NCBI GenBank assembly: GCA_963575745.1
Contig: CAUYUJ010004725.1
Span: forward strand, 142,501 to 206,500
Direction of reading: 5' to 3'
From: Prorocentrum cordatum
Taxonomy: Eukaryota; Sar; Dinophyceae; Prorocentrales; Prorocentraceae
DNA: 64,000 nt
Numbering within the stretch: position 1 is the stretch's first letter; each line of letters begins with the position of its first letter. This document shows, piece by piece, positions 44,206 through 55,649 of this stretch. A model generated the notes under the pieces. That model saw nothing but the letters and a program-made list of their open reading frames with translations. It was not told where the DNA came from and did not search any database. Made by a program: the position numbers and the translations under genes.

Positions 44206-46082
44206 CGCGCGTGTCTCATGCCGCGCCAACGTGGCCGCGGCGTTCCCGCGCCCCGCGATGCGTCGCCCGCCGCCTGTCCGGGCCCGACCGGGCACCCGCC
44301 TGGCCCGTCGCCCCCGCCCCCGCGCGGCCCGCCTCGAATCGAATATGTCCTGCGCCGTCGACCAGGGGTCCTGCGATGCTCGAATCGACCGCGGGCGCCG
44401 CGCCGCGCTGCCGCGGGGCCCGCGAAGCGTCGCGACGGCGCGTCGACTGCGGCCAGCCACTCTGGGCGCCCGGAACAGATGCCCACCCAGGAAAAACAGC
44501 GAGACCGACCGAGAAAGAGCCGGCGGCCGGAAAGGCGGCACACCACAAACGAGCAAAAAACACATCGAAAACAAACCCAACACGAACCGAGCATCGACAA
44601 CGGAGCCCACATTAGCTAACAACAACAAAGAAAACGGCCCACAGCGACCCGAAATCTTTCAGGAACAATAGACGCCGACAGAGAATACCCATAATATGCC
44701 CAACAACAACAACATAACGCGACCATTACCACCGCGCAAACTAGAACGCTCGAACACGAATGGGCATGACATCGAACGAACCAGTATCATAATCGAACCG
44801 AACATGACGATTGTAAGAACAACCGAAACCAACCCGCAACCAAAACAATGGCGAACCACAAACAACGCACAACGCAAACGGCCGAGAGCGAACTGGAACG
44901 GGGCAACAAAACGCCCCACTGCGCACATAACCTTGGCCATGGCACGCGGAATCGCGCGCGTATCTGGAGCGGCAAACAAGTGCGTGAGCCTGCGAAATAT
45001 GCGCTGGATTGGATAGACAACATGGGGCGCATAACGGGCGAGCGCGCCGCGGGCGAAACGACGCCCGCGCGCAAAACGAACAGCTAAAACCAACTTTCAA
45101 AACGTAGGCACGAGACAAAAGCGCTGCCAACCGACAGCTGTAAACGACGCGAACCCGCCGATCAACGACGGTCCAAGGCGAGCGAAGACATTGGATGCGC
45201 GGGCAACGCGCGCGACGCGACGGACAAACGACGACCCTCGAAGCAGAGGCCAGGGGCGAGGTCGCGTAAAATACAAGAGATTCTGCCCGCATGCTCAGCA
45301 AATGCTATTTTTTACAGCCAGCCGGTTCGATTGCATCCTGGGCCCCAACATGGAGAAAACAAAAAAAAAAATGCCGCGCAACGCGTGACCCCCGTGGCGC
45401 GCTCATCAGACACCCGAGAAGTGGGTGGGAACAAACCGTTTTGTCACTTGCGTCTTGCACCAACTCGTCCCCCGCATGGCGCCGCCGCCGCAGCGGAGAC
45501 CCACCCGCGGGCGGGCCGCCCGAAAACTGGCGCGCCGCAGTCCCGTCCCCACAAGCGCGCACGGAACAGAGACGAAACAACGTATAGCACGCAATGTAAC
45601 GCGCTGCGATATAAAAGCAGGCCATTCGGGGCGCGAGCTGTTGAACGACTTTACGATACAGCCGCTTAATTTACGAGGAAGATTGCATCCAAGTTCTGAG
45701 ACTAAGATCTCACAAAGTTACCCAACGCAAGGAAAGCGCGCACATCCCATCTGCAAAACAAAAGGTGGAATGTTAGCCACCGTGGATCCAAAACGCCGAT
45801 GTCCCACAGTGTTCGCAAGGTGGGTTTCTTACACCGTCTGCAAACGAAAGCGTGACTGGTCTGCCGGGAAAACAAAATAGACCCCCCCTCGGATGTACCG
45901 ATTCCCCGATGTATATGTTGCCCTGCGTCGTTCATTCTCAATGCGTAATCAGAACATCCCAGAGGGTCCCGTTACCGCACCGCCACCTCCACTCCAGTCA
46001 AATACAACTAAGCGCACGATCGTTGATCTGAACAGATCATTTGCGAAAACACTAGTGCAAAAACGAACTTAAAACATCAAAA
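44206..46082. other. A/C-rich, T-poor spacer, no gene called
   Basis: From about 44480 the plus strand has many AACAAC and GAACCGAA-like runs and few T. Minus frames of 231, 186 and 144 codons exist, but the skew explains them. Confidence 0.35.
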
Positions 46083-46135
46083 TTCACACGCACGTGTCGC
46101 CGCGCGCGCATGCCGGAATCTCTCCAAAACGTGTG
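46083..46135 (-). repeat. Dispersed GC-alternating repeat, single unit
   Basis: The minus strand carries CCGGCATGCGCGCGCGGCGA, like the units at 62772 and 63083. Another unit (TTTCGGCATGCTCGCGCGGC, minus) lies at about 48050-48085. Confidence 0.55.
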
Positions 46136-47765
46136 GGGTTCGGAGAGGGCGCGTTTCACGGCCGCTTGCCTTGGGAACATCCGGCGGCGCGTTTCGATTG
46201 GGAGGGGACGCCCCCCAACTTTCAGCGATGTCGATCAGAACCGGATCGACCCCCTCCCCCGAATCCCCCCACCACGCGCCGGCGCCGGCGCTGGCACCGG
46301 CGCGGAGAAGGCCCAAAGGCTGCGGATGGGAAGCGCAACTCGCCATATCGAGCCCACGCCCCTCAAAAACCATCAGGAGGTCCTTAGGAAGGAACAAGGG
46401 ACGCCCAAGAGGTGCCCAGGAGGTTTCACGAATGCTCCTCAAAGGCCCCCGACACCCCTCTGACGAAACCCAAAGCCGCGTCCAATATAACTGTGGCCAA
46501 CAGCGAATGCACGGTGGCGGAAAGACCCGAAGGCCACACCACCACCACAAACCACCACCACACCACAACCACCACCACCACCACAGCCACCGCCACCACC
46601 ACCACCACCACAACCACCACAACCCACCACCACCACCACCACCACCATCTCCAGAAACCACTACACCACCACCACAACCGCCGCCACTACCACCACCACG
46701 CGCCACAACCCACCACAACCCACCACAACCCACCACAACCACCACCACAACCACCACCACAAAGAACCACACCCCCACCACCACCACTTCCACCGCCACC
46801 ACAACCCACCACCACAAACCACCGAAACCACCACCACAACCACTACCGCTACCGCCACCACCACCACAATCCACCACCACCACCACCACCACCACGCACC
46901 ACCACCACAACCAGCACCACACACCACAAGTCACCACCACCACCACCACCACAAACCACCACACAACCACCCCACAACCACCACCAAAACCCACCAACAC
47001 CACCACCACAACCCACCACGCCACCACCACCACCACCGCTATTACCACCACCACCACTACCACCACCACAAATCACCAACACGACCACCACCACAAACCA
47101 CCACCGTCACCACAACCCACCACAAACCACCACCACCACCACAACCCACCACCACCGCCACCACCACCACCACCACCATTGCTACCACCGCCGCAACCAC
47201 CACCTCCACCACGACCACGGCAAACCAGCGCCACCACCACAACTCACCACACCACCACCACCACTGCCACCACCACCACCACCTCCACAACCCACCACCA
47301 TCACCACCGCCACCGCCACAACCACCACCACAACCCACCAACACCACCACCAACACCACAAACCACCATACCGCCACAAACCACCACAACCACCACCACC
47401 GCCACCACCACCACCACAACACCCCACGACAACAACCACTACCACCACCACAACCACCACGACAAACCACCAAACCGCCATCGCCACCAGCACCACCACA
47501 AGCCACCACCGCCACAACTACCACCACCACCACCGCCACCTCCACCACAACGTACCACCACCACCACCGCCGCCACCACCACCACTGCCACCACCAACCA
47601 CCACCACACCACCACAACCACCACCACCACCAACAACAACCACCACACCACCACGGGGGGGAGGGCGGGGGGTTCGACCCCCCCTGCCCGATGACGAAAA
47701 GGGGGGGGGAGCTCGACCCCCCCTCCCTAATCCGTCCGGTTACGACCCCCATCCCCCTCCAAGCG
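46136..47765 (+). mobile_element. Composite CCA-cored element, copy 2
   Basis: Same architecture as 34136-35345 but with a longer core (about 46540-47655). The core is CCACCACAA-like with only rare G or T on this strand. The 5' block extends with ACGCGCCGGCGCCGGCGC, and the 3' block has two G-run/GTTCGACCCCCC motifs. No protein-coding signal beyond repeat frames. Confidence 0.55.
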
Positions 47766-48986
47766 CCCGCGCAATGTTTGTTTTGTTCTCGGAGTTCGAA
47801 ATCGAAATTTCCGACAACCGAATGAAAACACAACTTGTCAACACGGTTTAAAGCAGAAACCGTCTGCGCGAGCGGTCTTGCAAATTCGCCGCGGAGCCAT
47901 CAAGAAAACAAAACAGTTAACCCGTTCTTCACACGTGACCACGCACCACACGGGCCCCCCGCGCGAGCGTGTCATATTCCTCCGAACGCCTGTACACGCT
48001 TGCTGGGGGGGGGGCGGTCGTTCACAAATCAAACCATGCGGGCCGCTCGCGCGCGTCGGCCGCGCGAGCATGCCGAAATCATTCCAAACTTCGATCACCG
48101 ACGCATGGACATCATCATCGCCGCCGGCGTTACCAACATCAGCGTTGTCAGTGGCCTTGCCAACGCAATTGCCATCACCATCGCTGTCGCGAACATCGAT
48201 ATTACTATTATCGTTGCCGCGTTTGTCCGCGGCATCGTGATGCGGCGCCCGTGCGGGCCACCAAACAGAATTGAAACGCCCACGCGCCAGTGGGGCATTT
48301 GACGCGCGTTGGGACGTTGCCGTGGGTAGTCACCATCGCGGCCGCACCGGCAGTGCCGAACCAGCTGGTCGCTCGGTGCGCCATCTTGCGCGCGCCAGCG
48401 CGGCCGCACAGATGCGCCAACAGAGGCATAGCAGTCATCGCAATCGCCGCCGTACGGGTTGGGCAAACCAAATTGCGGGTGAAAGGGTGGAACGTTTGCA
48501 AGAACAACGGATTCGATAACGCACGAGTGGGCAACCACCGCCTACATTACACACGTTGCACTGCCTAGATTGCACCGCGTCGGTTGCACTGGAAACTTGC
48601 ACCACGTGGTACGCTAGAGCACAAAGTATGGCGTCAGTACTGGCTATCACACGCGGTACAACTTAGGCAGCGCAACCAACGTGGGGCAATCTACATACGT
48701 GGTGCAATGCACATGGCGCGCTACATGCGGTGCAAATTAAGCTGCCCTCGGGAATGTAAGGCAACGCGAAGGAACGCAAAACGACGCAAAGCTATGCGAA
48801 GCATAGAACGACAAAGAGAAACAACGCAATGCAAAATGACGCAAAAATGCTACAACCCAGGGCGCAGCATTGATCACATATGAACGCAATGCAAAACAAC
48901 AGAAACAACAACGCAACGCAATGCAAAGCGCAAGCTTCAAACAATCAACATCGTGACCAAACGCACCGTCGACGGGCGGACACAAG
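47766..48986. other. Spacer with short TTGCAC/GTGCAA motifs
   Basis: At 48555-48735 TTGCAC and GTGCAA recur in both orientations. At 48760-48960 the plus strand is T-poor with GCAACGCA-like units. No gene. Confidence 0.4.
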
Positions 48987-49086
48987 NNNNNNNNNNNNNN
49001 NNNNNNNNNNNNNNNNNNNNNNNNNNNNNNNNNNNNNNNNNNNNNNNNNNNNNNNNNNNNNNNNNNNNNNNNNNNNNNNNNNNNNN
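48987..49086. other. Assembly gap, 100 N
   Basis: Exactly 100 unknown bases, a conventional scaffold gap. Linkage across it is not proven by the sequence. Confidence 1.
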
Positions 49087-49140
49087 CCTCCTCCTCCTCC
49101 TCCTCCTCCTCCTCCTCCTCCTCCTCCTCCTCCGCATCCC

Positions 49141-50090
49141 CAGCCATGCTGCGCCGAGCTTGCCTTCGTGCCTGCAGAGAGGCAGGGCGGTGGTGAAGAG
49201 CGCCAATTTCAAAGGGGCGGTGCGCCCCCGAGTCGATGTATGGCCCCACGCCCCACTTCGCGCAATGGGGACTGGGCGTGCACGGGGTGCAACGCTCAGA
49301 GCGGGGACGGCTACGATGTTTGTTGGAAGTGTTGGAAGGGGCACGACTGCGCGAAGCTCACGCGCCACGGCACGACCCATGCCCAGGACGACACGGGCGC
49401 CGACGATGTCACCAAAGCTAGGCTCAAGACGCAGCGGGGACACCTGGCTGACCTTCGCCGACAAGCAGCGGACCCAGACTTGGCGCCCCACGCCCAGGGC
49501 ATCATCTCAACTCTACAGAAGGAGGTTGGTGACTGGCAGGCAGCTGTCGAAGCAGGCAGCGATGCACCACGTTGTTTCTCAGAGCGCAAGCTTGCACGAG
49601 AGAGGAACAAGACCCAAGGGCAGCGCGATCGCACCAGGGAGCGAGTGGAGAAGCAGGAGCTGGAGATCATGGAGGCCCAGGGGAAGTTAGACAACGACAT
49701 AGCCCTCCTGGCCAGACAAGAAGAGAAGCCACAGAAGCATAACACCCGCATCGAGGAGCTCAGCGCGCCAACACCAGGGCAAGGCTGGAGCGCAGCGGCC
49801 GCCTTCCTGGAGCAGGCCAGCAAGTGCCTGCGCGACAGGGAGGCCGACCCCGAGCTCAGCGAGGCCCTCCGCCACGCCAAACAGCAGCAGGCCGCCGAGG
49901 AAGAGCGAGCAGCTGCCGCAGCTGCGGAAACAGCACAGAAGAAGGAGACAGAGGCCACACGGGAAGCCGCCAACTGGAAGCAGAGAGCCAAGCGCCGAGC
50001 TGGAGAGAAGCCACGCAGGAGCTGGCGCCCTTCCCCCAGGGGGCGGACGAGACGCTCGCCACAAAGATCATGCAGGGTGCAGGCTGCGCG
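49141..50090 (+). pseudogene. Retroelement N-terminal region: Zn finger and coiled coil
   Basis: The first usable ATG is at 49240-49242, frame 1. About eight codons in is DWACTGCNAQSGDGYDVCWK, a W-x-C-x2-C-x10-C-x2-C finger like the RanBP2 type, which binds RNA or protein. A charged region of about 170 residues then looks like a coiled coil (for example EKQELEIMEAQGKLDND and QAAEEERAAAAAAETAQ). Near 50005 the coding sense moves to frame 3 (ATQELAPFPQGADETLATK), then hits a 16-base G-run (50090-50105) where frames shift again. The role is probably nucleic-acid binding by the element ribonucleoprotein. Confidence 0.7.
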
Positions 50091-50220
50091 GGGGGGGGGG
50101 GGGGGATTGGGCGCCGCGCGGCTCATCTCATTCCTCTGCTTGCTGGCATGCAGCTTGGCGCCGCGCTCAACATCTGCAAGAGCACTTGGACAGCCCCGCC
50201 ATCGTCTTCCTGACGAGGAG

Positions 50221-50930
50221 GGCGGGCAGGGGTTCATTGCCGTCACTGCGAACTCCATCGGCACGCTGGAGCGCACCATGCGCTCGACCAGGTACACGAA
50301 CAAGTTCCCTGCCATCATAGCGCAGGAGCTGCAGGCCAACGAGCGCAGCATCTCCTGCTTCACACAACGCATACAGAAAGAAGGGTGGAGGCGGGGCACA
50401 GCGCCCAGCGCCCGCGCGGCGAGCGGGGGCTGGAGCGCGGGGGCGCTCCTTGCGACCGCCCGCCCGAACAGCATGAGCTACGCCAAGGGCCTCGACACGT
50501 GGGACATCTCCCCCCGCGGATCCAAGGGCCGCCTCGCCATCGGCTGGGTCGACGCACACGGCAAGCAGTGCATGACCATCGGCGCGGCTTACCTATGGGT
50601 CAGCGAGGGCATGACATGCCGCAGCAGGGCCATCCTGCGGAGCTTCAACGCGGCCGCTATGGCGGCGGGGAAGCACTGGATCCTGGGCGGCGGCTTCAAC
50701 ATGGGCCCAGCCGAGCTGCAGCAGACAAGAGTGATCAACAGGATGGAAGGGACCATCGTGTTCGACACTTCCCGCGGGTCGTGCGTCTCATCGGGCGAGG
50801 CGGGGCGCCGCGACTACTTCATCATCTCGAAGTCGCTCATGGACGGCGCGCTGCAGGTAGCCGTGCAGGACCAGTTCAACACAGCGCCGCACTCCCCTGT
50901 GCTACTACGTATACTGCGCATTCGGGAACA
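50221..50930 (+). pseudogene. Retroelement endonuclease domain (exonuclease-endonuclease-phosphatase fold)
   Basis: Frame 1. Seen in order: TANSIGTLERT (Asn of the first motif), AQELQ with the metal-binding Glu near 50320, WILGG-GFNMGP, GRRDYFIIS, and PHSPV with the final His. In active members the WILGG motif is followed by Asp-Phe/Trp-Asn. Here codon 50692-50694 is GGC (Gly), which removes a catalytic residue. In active copies the enzyme nicks target DNA to prime reverse transcription. Confidence 0.75.
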
Positions 50931-52085
50931 ACGACGGTGGGCACGGGCATTGCGGCATCGACGACGTTGGCCTCGTCGGCTGCCCACGGGCTGTGCAGCA
51001 GGGCCGACGGCGTGGCCACGTCTCCTGGAGCGCGAGAGGCACGCCCAGGAGGAGGTGGACAGGTACTGGAGCGACCTGGCCAACACGTACGAGGAGCATC
51101 TCAACAAATACTTCAACTACGACGGCCTGGAGTGGCATGAGCGCAAGGGGCACATGCAGGCCCCCACCTACGCATGGGAGCAGATGAAGCCACCTAAAGT
51201 GCGCGAGGCAGCGCGAGAACAGCAGTGGGCGGACGCAGCAGAATGGCTAGGGCGCAGACTCGAGCTCATCTGCACCGCGGTCAGAGCATGGGGGCGCAAC
51301 GGCAAGCAGGAGACGCTGAGCTGGGCGCAATGCAACGCTAAGGGCATTCTCGAGCAAGACATCATTGAGCCGCTCCTAGAGCGGCGCCACCCAGCATGGA
51401 GCGGCGAGGCCGACCAGGAGGGCGCCGCGGAGGGGCACGTCAACGTGGGCAACATCGACGGCGACGTCGACACCGACACGGAGGGCGAGCACGACAGCGT
51501 CGGCACCGAGGACAACGCCGACGACCTGGACGAGATCAACGAAGCAGCACGCCGAGTCGAGGAGGACGGGCTGAGCCTCCCAGAGTTCACTCCTCGGCAC
51601 CCCGCTGCCCCCGGCCCTGGGGCCTCGCAGGACTGCCCGTTGGTCGGGGCGGAAGCCGCAGGAGAGCGCCGCCCACCGACGGGGCGGGGGCACTGGGCGG
51701 ACATCGATTGGGGCAAGTTGGTGAACACCATCGCCTGGATCGACACCACGAACATCACCGAGCGGGGCTTGCTATACGTGGAGTGCGTGGCCAAGCCCAT
51801 GACGGTCGCAAGCCAGCACACGCGGAGGCGAGTGCGACGCAAAGCAGCAAGAGGTTGGAGGCGATGGGTGGCCAAGCACAGCCAGGCGGGAGCAGGTGCG
51901 CTACGCAAGTGGACCATGCCGCCAGTGCCATGGGAGCCCATCAAGCCGACCGGGAACTACAGCCAGCAGGAGCTCACGCATCCGCAGGTGGCAGCAGACG
52001 CAGCGCCGGAGGGCTGGGAGACGGCATGGGCGGCATGGGCAGGTTTCTACGACGACAGCGCACCATGGTGCCGGCCCCCCAGCGA
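50931..52085 (+). pseudogene. Retroelement linker between endonuclease and reverse transcriptase
   Basis: Frame 1 without stops: RRWPRRLPTGCAAGPTAWPR, a charged helical region (EEVDRYWSDLANTYEEHLNK), an acidic stretch near 51450-51560, then WGKLVNTIAWIDTTN and GNYSQQELTHPQVAA. The function is not known; length and position match the linkers of such elements. Confidence 0.6.
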
Positions 52086-53335
52086 CGACGAATGGGGGGA
52101 GTATGCAGCCCCACGAATCACACCGAGGGGCGTCATCGAGGCGCGCGGGCGCTTCCGCGCCAAGACTGGCCTTGGAGAAGCGGACTGGCACCCGCGCCTC
52201 TGGCGCCATGGTGGGTTCCAGGGAGCGGCGCGCGTGGCAAGCGTGCTTGGCGCGGTGGAGCGGGGGGCGCCGTGGCCCACGACAGAGGCCACCATGCTCT
52301 TCTACCTGACACCGAGGGCAGCAGGGGGCTTCCGCAACCTGGGCCTCATGCCCGAGCTGGCGCGCGCGTGGGAGACCATCCGCGTGCCGTGCGCCAGGCG
52401 CTGGGAGGCGGCCAACCAGAGAGCCTACGACTGGGCTCGACGCGGGAGATCATCGGAGCGCGCGGCGTGGCTGCAGGCCCTCTACGGGGAGGCCGCGCGC
52501 GCCGAAGGACACGAGTATGCAATGACCTACTTCGGCCTAGTCAAGTGCTTCGAGTGGGTCACGCATCGCAAGGTATGGGGGGGGGGGCATCGCAGCGCTG
52601 GGGATTCAACCCAGTCATCATGCACACTGTACTCAAGATATACGGCATGGTGAGGCGCATCGTCTTAGACGGGTGCTACGCCGAGGGCAGGGCGTGGCAG
52701 CGCGGCATCGTCGCGGGCAGCAGGTATGCGCCCTTGTGCCTCAAGATGGTGGTCATCCTGAACCTGGGCGAGCTCGTGCACCAGTTCCCGCAGGCGGACA
52801 CGCGCTTGTTCTTAGACGACCTCGCCAAGGCCACGCACGGCATCAGCGAGTTCGTCCACCACTTCCACCCGCAGCTCGTGGCGGCCGTGGTACACATGTT
52901 CGAGGTGAAGCTAGATATGGCAGTCTCGAAGGGCGCGGAAGGGAAGACGGTCACCCTGACATCCTCCACCGCGCTGGGCAAGCGCATCAGCGCGCACGCC
53001 AGGCATCTCGGCGCGAGAGTAGTGAAGCACGAGAAGCACCTGGGAGTCACAGGCGCGACATGCAGACGCAGGAGAGCGGCCGCGATCAACAAGCGGGCGC
53101 TCAAGTTTGCGGCGAGGAAGGCACTGGTGGCAGCCGTGCGGAGCAGGAGGGGCGGCGCACAAGCTGATCAGGCAAGCCAGCGTGCCGGCGCTCCTCTACG
53201 GCTCAAGCATCGTCGGCACGGCGGACTCCAAGCTCAAAGAGTTGAGAAGGAACGTGGCGACGGCGATGGAGAGGAACACCGAAGGCAAGTCCACTGCCCT
53301 CACCCTCCTCAGCGACAGGATCGACCCGGGCATCC
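52086..53335 (+). pseudogene. Reverse transcriptase domain
   Basis: Frame 1 gives the early motifs (WPTTEATMLFYLTP, GGFRNLGLMPELARAWETIR) and motif A, YFGLVKCFEWV, where the metal-binding Asp is replaced by Gly (GGC, 52534-52536). An 11-base G-run (52577-52587) shifts the frame. Frame 3 then carries motif B (GIVAGSRYAPLCLK) and motif C with an intact FLDDLA (Asp codons at 52815 and 52818). Near 53150 the frame returns to 1 for the thumb region (LIRQASVPALLYGS). The family copies RNA into DNA at the nicked target. This copy cannot be active as read. Confidence 0.8.
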
Positions 53336-53725
53336 TGGCCAACAGCGGCCCCACCATTGCCTGGGCCACGGCGTGGCAGGAGGCGCTAGACGACGCGGGG
53401 CTGGCCGATCGGCTCCACAGCGCATGGCGCACCTGGGTGATGAAGATCTACAAGTGCAAGGCCCCCTGGCTCACAGTTCGGGGACCAGCGGGAGCGTTCG
53501 TGGCGACGGTGAAGCGACTCGGCTGGGTGACACAGGCCGCGCACTCAGTCACAATCGACGGCACAGTGTTCGACCTGCGCTTCACCATGCTGCAGGAGAT
53601 CCAGCACCACGCCATCCGCACTACGGAGCAGCAGCTGAAGGACGAGTGGGTGGAGCAGTACGGCCGACAGTACGGCATCACCTCCCTCTTCGTCGAGCCA
53701 GCTCAAGCACTATACTACGAAGGCC
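53336..53725 (+). pseudogene. Retroelement connection region
   Basis: Frame 1: TIAWATAWQEALDD, RLHSAWRTWVMKIYKCKAPW and WVEQYGRQYG. Helical, no catalytic motif. It links the thumb to the Cys/His knuckle. Near 53725 the sense passes to frame 3. Confidence 0.6.
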
Positions 53726-54850
53726 CCTCAAGGGGCGATGGGCGCGGGCACGTCGCACGCGGGTCCATGGCCTCTTCTGCGGGGGCACATGGCGGCAGGC
53801 GAGGCTGCACGCTAAGGGGGCGGCACCAGACAGCACGTGCAGAGCGTGCGGGCGGGGCCACGGCACTGACCGACATCGCGCGTTCGCGTGCCCTGCGCGC
53901 CAGCAGCACCGCAGTGCGATCGGAGGCCTGCGCATACAGCGGCGAGGTGCCAACCCATGGCCAGGCCCAGGAGCTGAAGTGCTATGGGGACGAGGCATCA
54001 TGGCGGACCCCGCCGTCGAGCTCAAGCATTGGGACCTGGAGACGTGCGACGGCTGGCCCACCGAAGGCAACTGGGACGGCCTGGCGACGGGGGACATCTA
54101 CGTAGACGGCTCGTTGCAGTACGGGCACTACCCAGCGCTGCGACGAGGAGGGTGGAGCTTCACCAAGCTCAAAGACAACGACGAGCATGATATGGAGTAC
54201 GTGTGCTGCGGGCCGCTCCCAGGAGCGCAGTGGACACAGAGTATCCTGCGGGCGGAGCTCTACGCGGTGCTGCAGGCGCTGACGGCGGGTGCACCGCCAA
54301 TGTGAATCCACGCAGGCTGCCAGAACGTCGTAAACGGAGCGCAGGCTGGAACGACGTGGCTCAACAAGAGAAGCCGCCCGCACCTGGACATCTGGGAGCG
54401 GATCTTCCAGGCCATCGCCGAGCACGGCGGCCTGAGCCAGCACGCCATCATGATGTGCAGAGTGAAAGCCCACGCGTCGCGGCCAGAGAGCGCTGCGATA
54501 GAGCGAGCGAGGTGGGAAGGAAACAAGTTAGCTGACATATATGCAAAGCAGGGGGCCTTGTATCATACCGACCCCGCCTGGTGCCGTGAAACATACGTAA
54601 AGAAATATCAGCTCGTTCGTGATATCCTAGGCAGAGATACTATCGACACTGAGCTGGGATCGAGTCCGACAGATTCGAACCCCCCGTCGGACCCTCTGGA
54701 CACCCCCCGGGACCCAGGGGCGGTCGTGGGCGAAGGGGGGGGGGGGGGGGGGGGCCCTGGAGGCCCCCGATCCCCCTGCCTCGCCCCTGGCTGCCACTCT
54801 CCCGTCTCGGGCCGCTCTGGACTGGGGGAGGGGGGGGGGGGGGATCAGGG
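53726..54850 (+). pseudogene. Cys/His knuckle and RNase H domain
   Basis: Frame 3 begins LFCGGTWRQARLHAKGAAPD and CRACGRGHGTDRHRAFACPA (a C-x2-C, H, C knuckle). RNase H follows: YVDGS with the first Asp (54105-54107), ILRAELYAV with Glu (54255-54257), a TGA at 54303-54305, and IHAGCQNVVNGAQ, where the third acidic residue should stand in the GGC codon 54315-54317. The last Asp is intact in GNKLADIYAK (54534-54536). RNase H removes RNA from the RNA-DNA hybrid. One stop plus one lost acidic residue means it is inactive. Confidence 0.75.
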
Positions 54851-54852
54851 TC

Positions 54853-55050
54853 GATAGAGCACAGAAGGCGGGACGCACACTCGTGAACCGCCAGACCCAC
54901 ATGTTCTGCCGCAGGTGTGCCAGGTACGCCACTGGTGAGAAGTGGACGGGCCTTTTCGCCCCATGTCGCCCTGGGGCCCAAAGGGTGAACGGGGGCAGGC
55001 TGAATCGACGGCGGAATGGGTTACACCCCACCACCAACCAGCCCCTTTAG
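54853..55050 (+). pseudogene. Retroelement C-terminal Cys domain
   Basis: After G-runs (54736-54754, 54828-54843) the sense is in frame 1: AGRTLVNRQTHMFCRRCARY, then LFAPCRPGAQRVN, GRLNRRRNGLHPTT and a TAG at 55048-55050. The pattern CxxC, C, Arg-rich, Gly-Leu-His-Pro is one I know from the ends of dinoflagellate retroelement proteins. It supports the reading that the original frame extended past the RNase H stop. Confidence 0.55.
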
Positions 55051-55138
55051 GGGCTCCCTGGAGGTTTTGTACGAGACCTATGTTGCTTCACGTCAGCAAT
55101 TTGGCCCCTGCTGACTTTTTTCAAAATAATATATTGGG

Positions 55139-55388
55139 ATGAAACGCTGCCGCTGGATATATCGAGCACAGTTGATCACAACACAAACGCTCCTGCGATC
55201 CCCGCAAAAATGGCAAGAAATGGTAAGCTCAGATCCGCATGGCTACATTGCAACCGAACCGCTTGACCACCATCTCGACCGAACTGGCGGAATTCGACCA
55301 CGCGTCCGACAAAATACGTTCGACGAGGGATGCGCTGCACAATGCCCCGGCCACGGGCAGCGCTACGAGGGAAAGCGGGCCCTTCGAT
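55139..55388. other. Short unique flank
   Basis: No repeat or gene recognised between the retroelement and the hairpin repeats. Confidence 0.4.
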
Positions 55389-55640
55389 GTGTCACTTTCA
55401 GCGCCCGTGAAAGTGACACCTCCAGGGCCCACTTAAAGAGCACCAGAAAGGCTCCAAGAAGGCCCCGAGAAGGCCCCAGGGCGGCACCAAGAGGGCTCCC
55501 AGAGGGACCCAAGAGAGGCCCCAAGAAGGGCCCAAGAGGGCCCTCCGCGGTGTCACTTTCAACGCCCGTGAAAATGACACCTCCCAGGGCCCACTTAGGG
55601 CCTCAGAAAAGCTCTAAGAAGGCCCCGAAAGGGCCATAGA
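55389..55640. repeat. Two copies of a hairpin block around an 11-bp-period array
   Basis: GTGTCACTTTCA, a 7-base loop and TGAAAGTGACAC form a perfect 12-bp stem at 55389-55419. A second copy with one mismatch is at 55550-55580. Each is followed by CCTCC and AGGGCCCACTTA. Between them run AAGGCCCCGAG-like units of 11-12 bp. Confidence 0.8.
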
Positions 55641-55649
55641 GAGCCGCCC

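Larger units (their letters stand above)
49087..55140 (+). mobile_element. Non-LTR (LINE-type) retroelement, nearly complete, inactive
   Basis: After a CTC tract (49087-49133) the element runs through a RanBP2-like Zn finger, coiled coil, apurinic-type endonuclease, reverse transcriptase, Cys/His knuckle, RNase H and a C-terminal Cys domain, ending with a TAG at 55048-55050. The reading frame changes about six times (frame 1, 3, 1, 3, 1, 3, 1), three of the changes at G-runs of 11-18 bases, and a TGA interrupts RNase H. One catalytic Asp in each enzyme domain reads Gly. The 3' end lies somewhere between 55050 and about 55140; an AGCCCCTTTAGGGGCT hairpin spans the stop. No poly-A tail or target duplication is identified. 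The 5' end may be truncated at the CTC tract. Confidence 0.85.

Noticed and set aside
44659-45301. Hydrophobic minus-strand frames of 144-186 codons
   Set aside because: Two overlapping minus frames are open at once because the strand is T/G-rich; no motif or splice context.
54660-54690. GATTCGAACCCCC resembling the 3' part of a minus-strand tRNA
   Set aside because: The stem does not pair and no other tRNA parts are present; it lies inside the retroelement.
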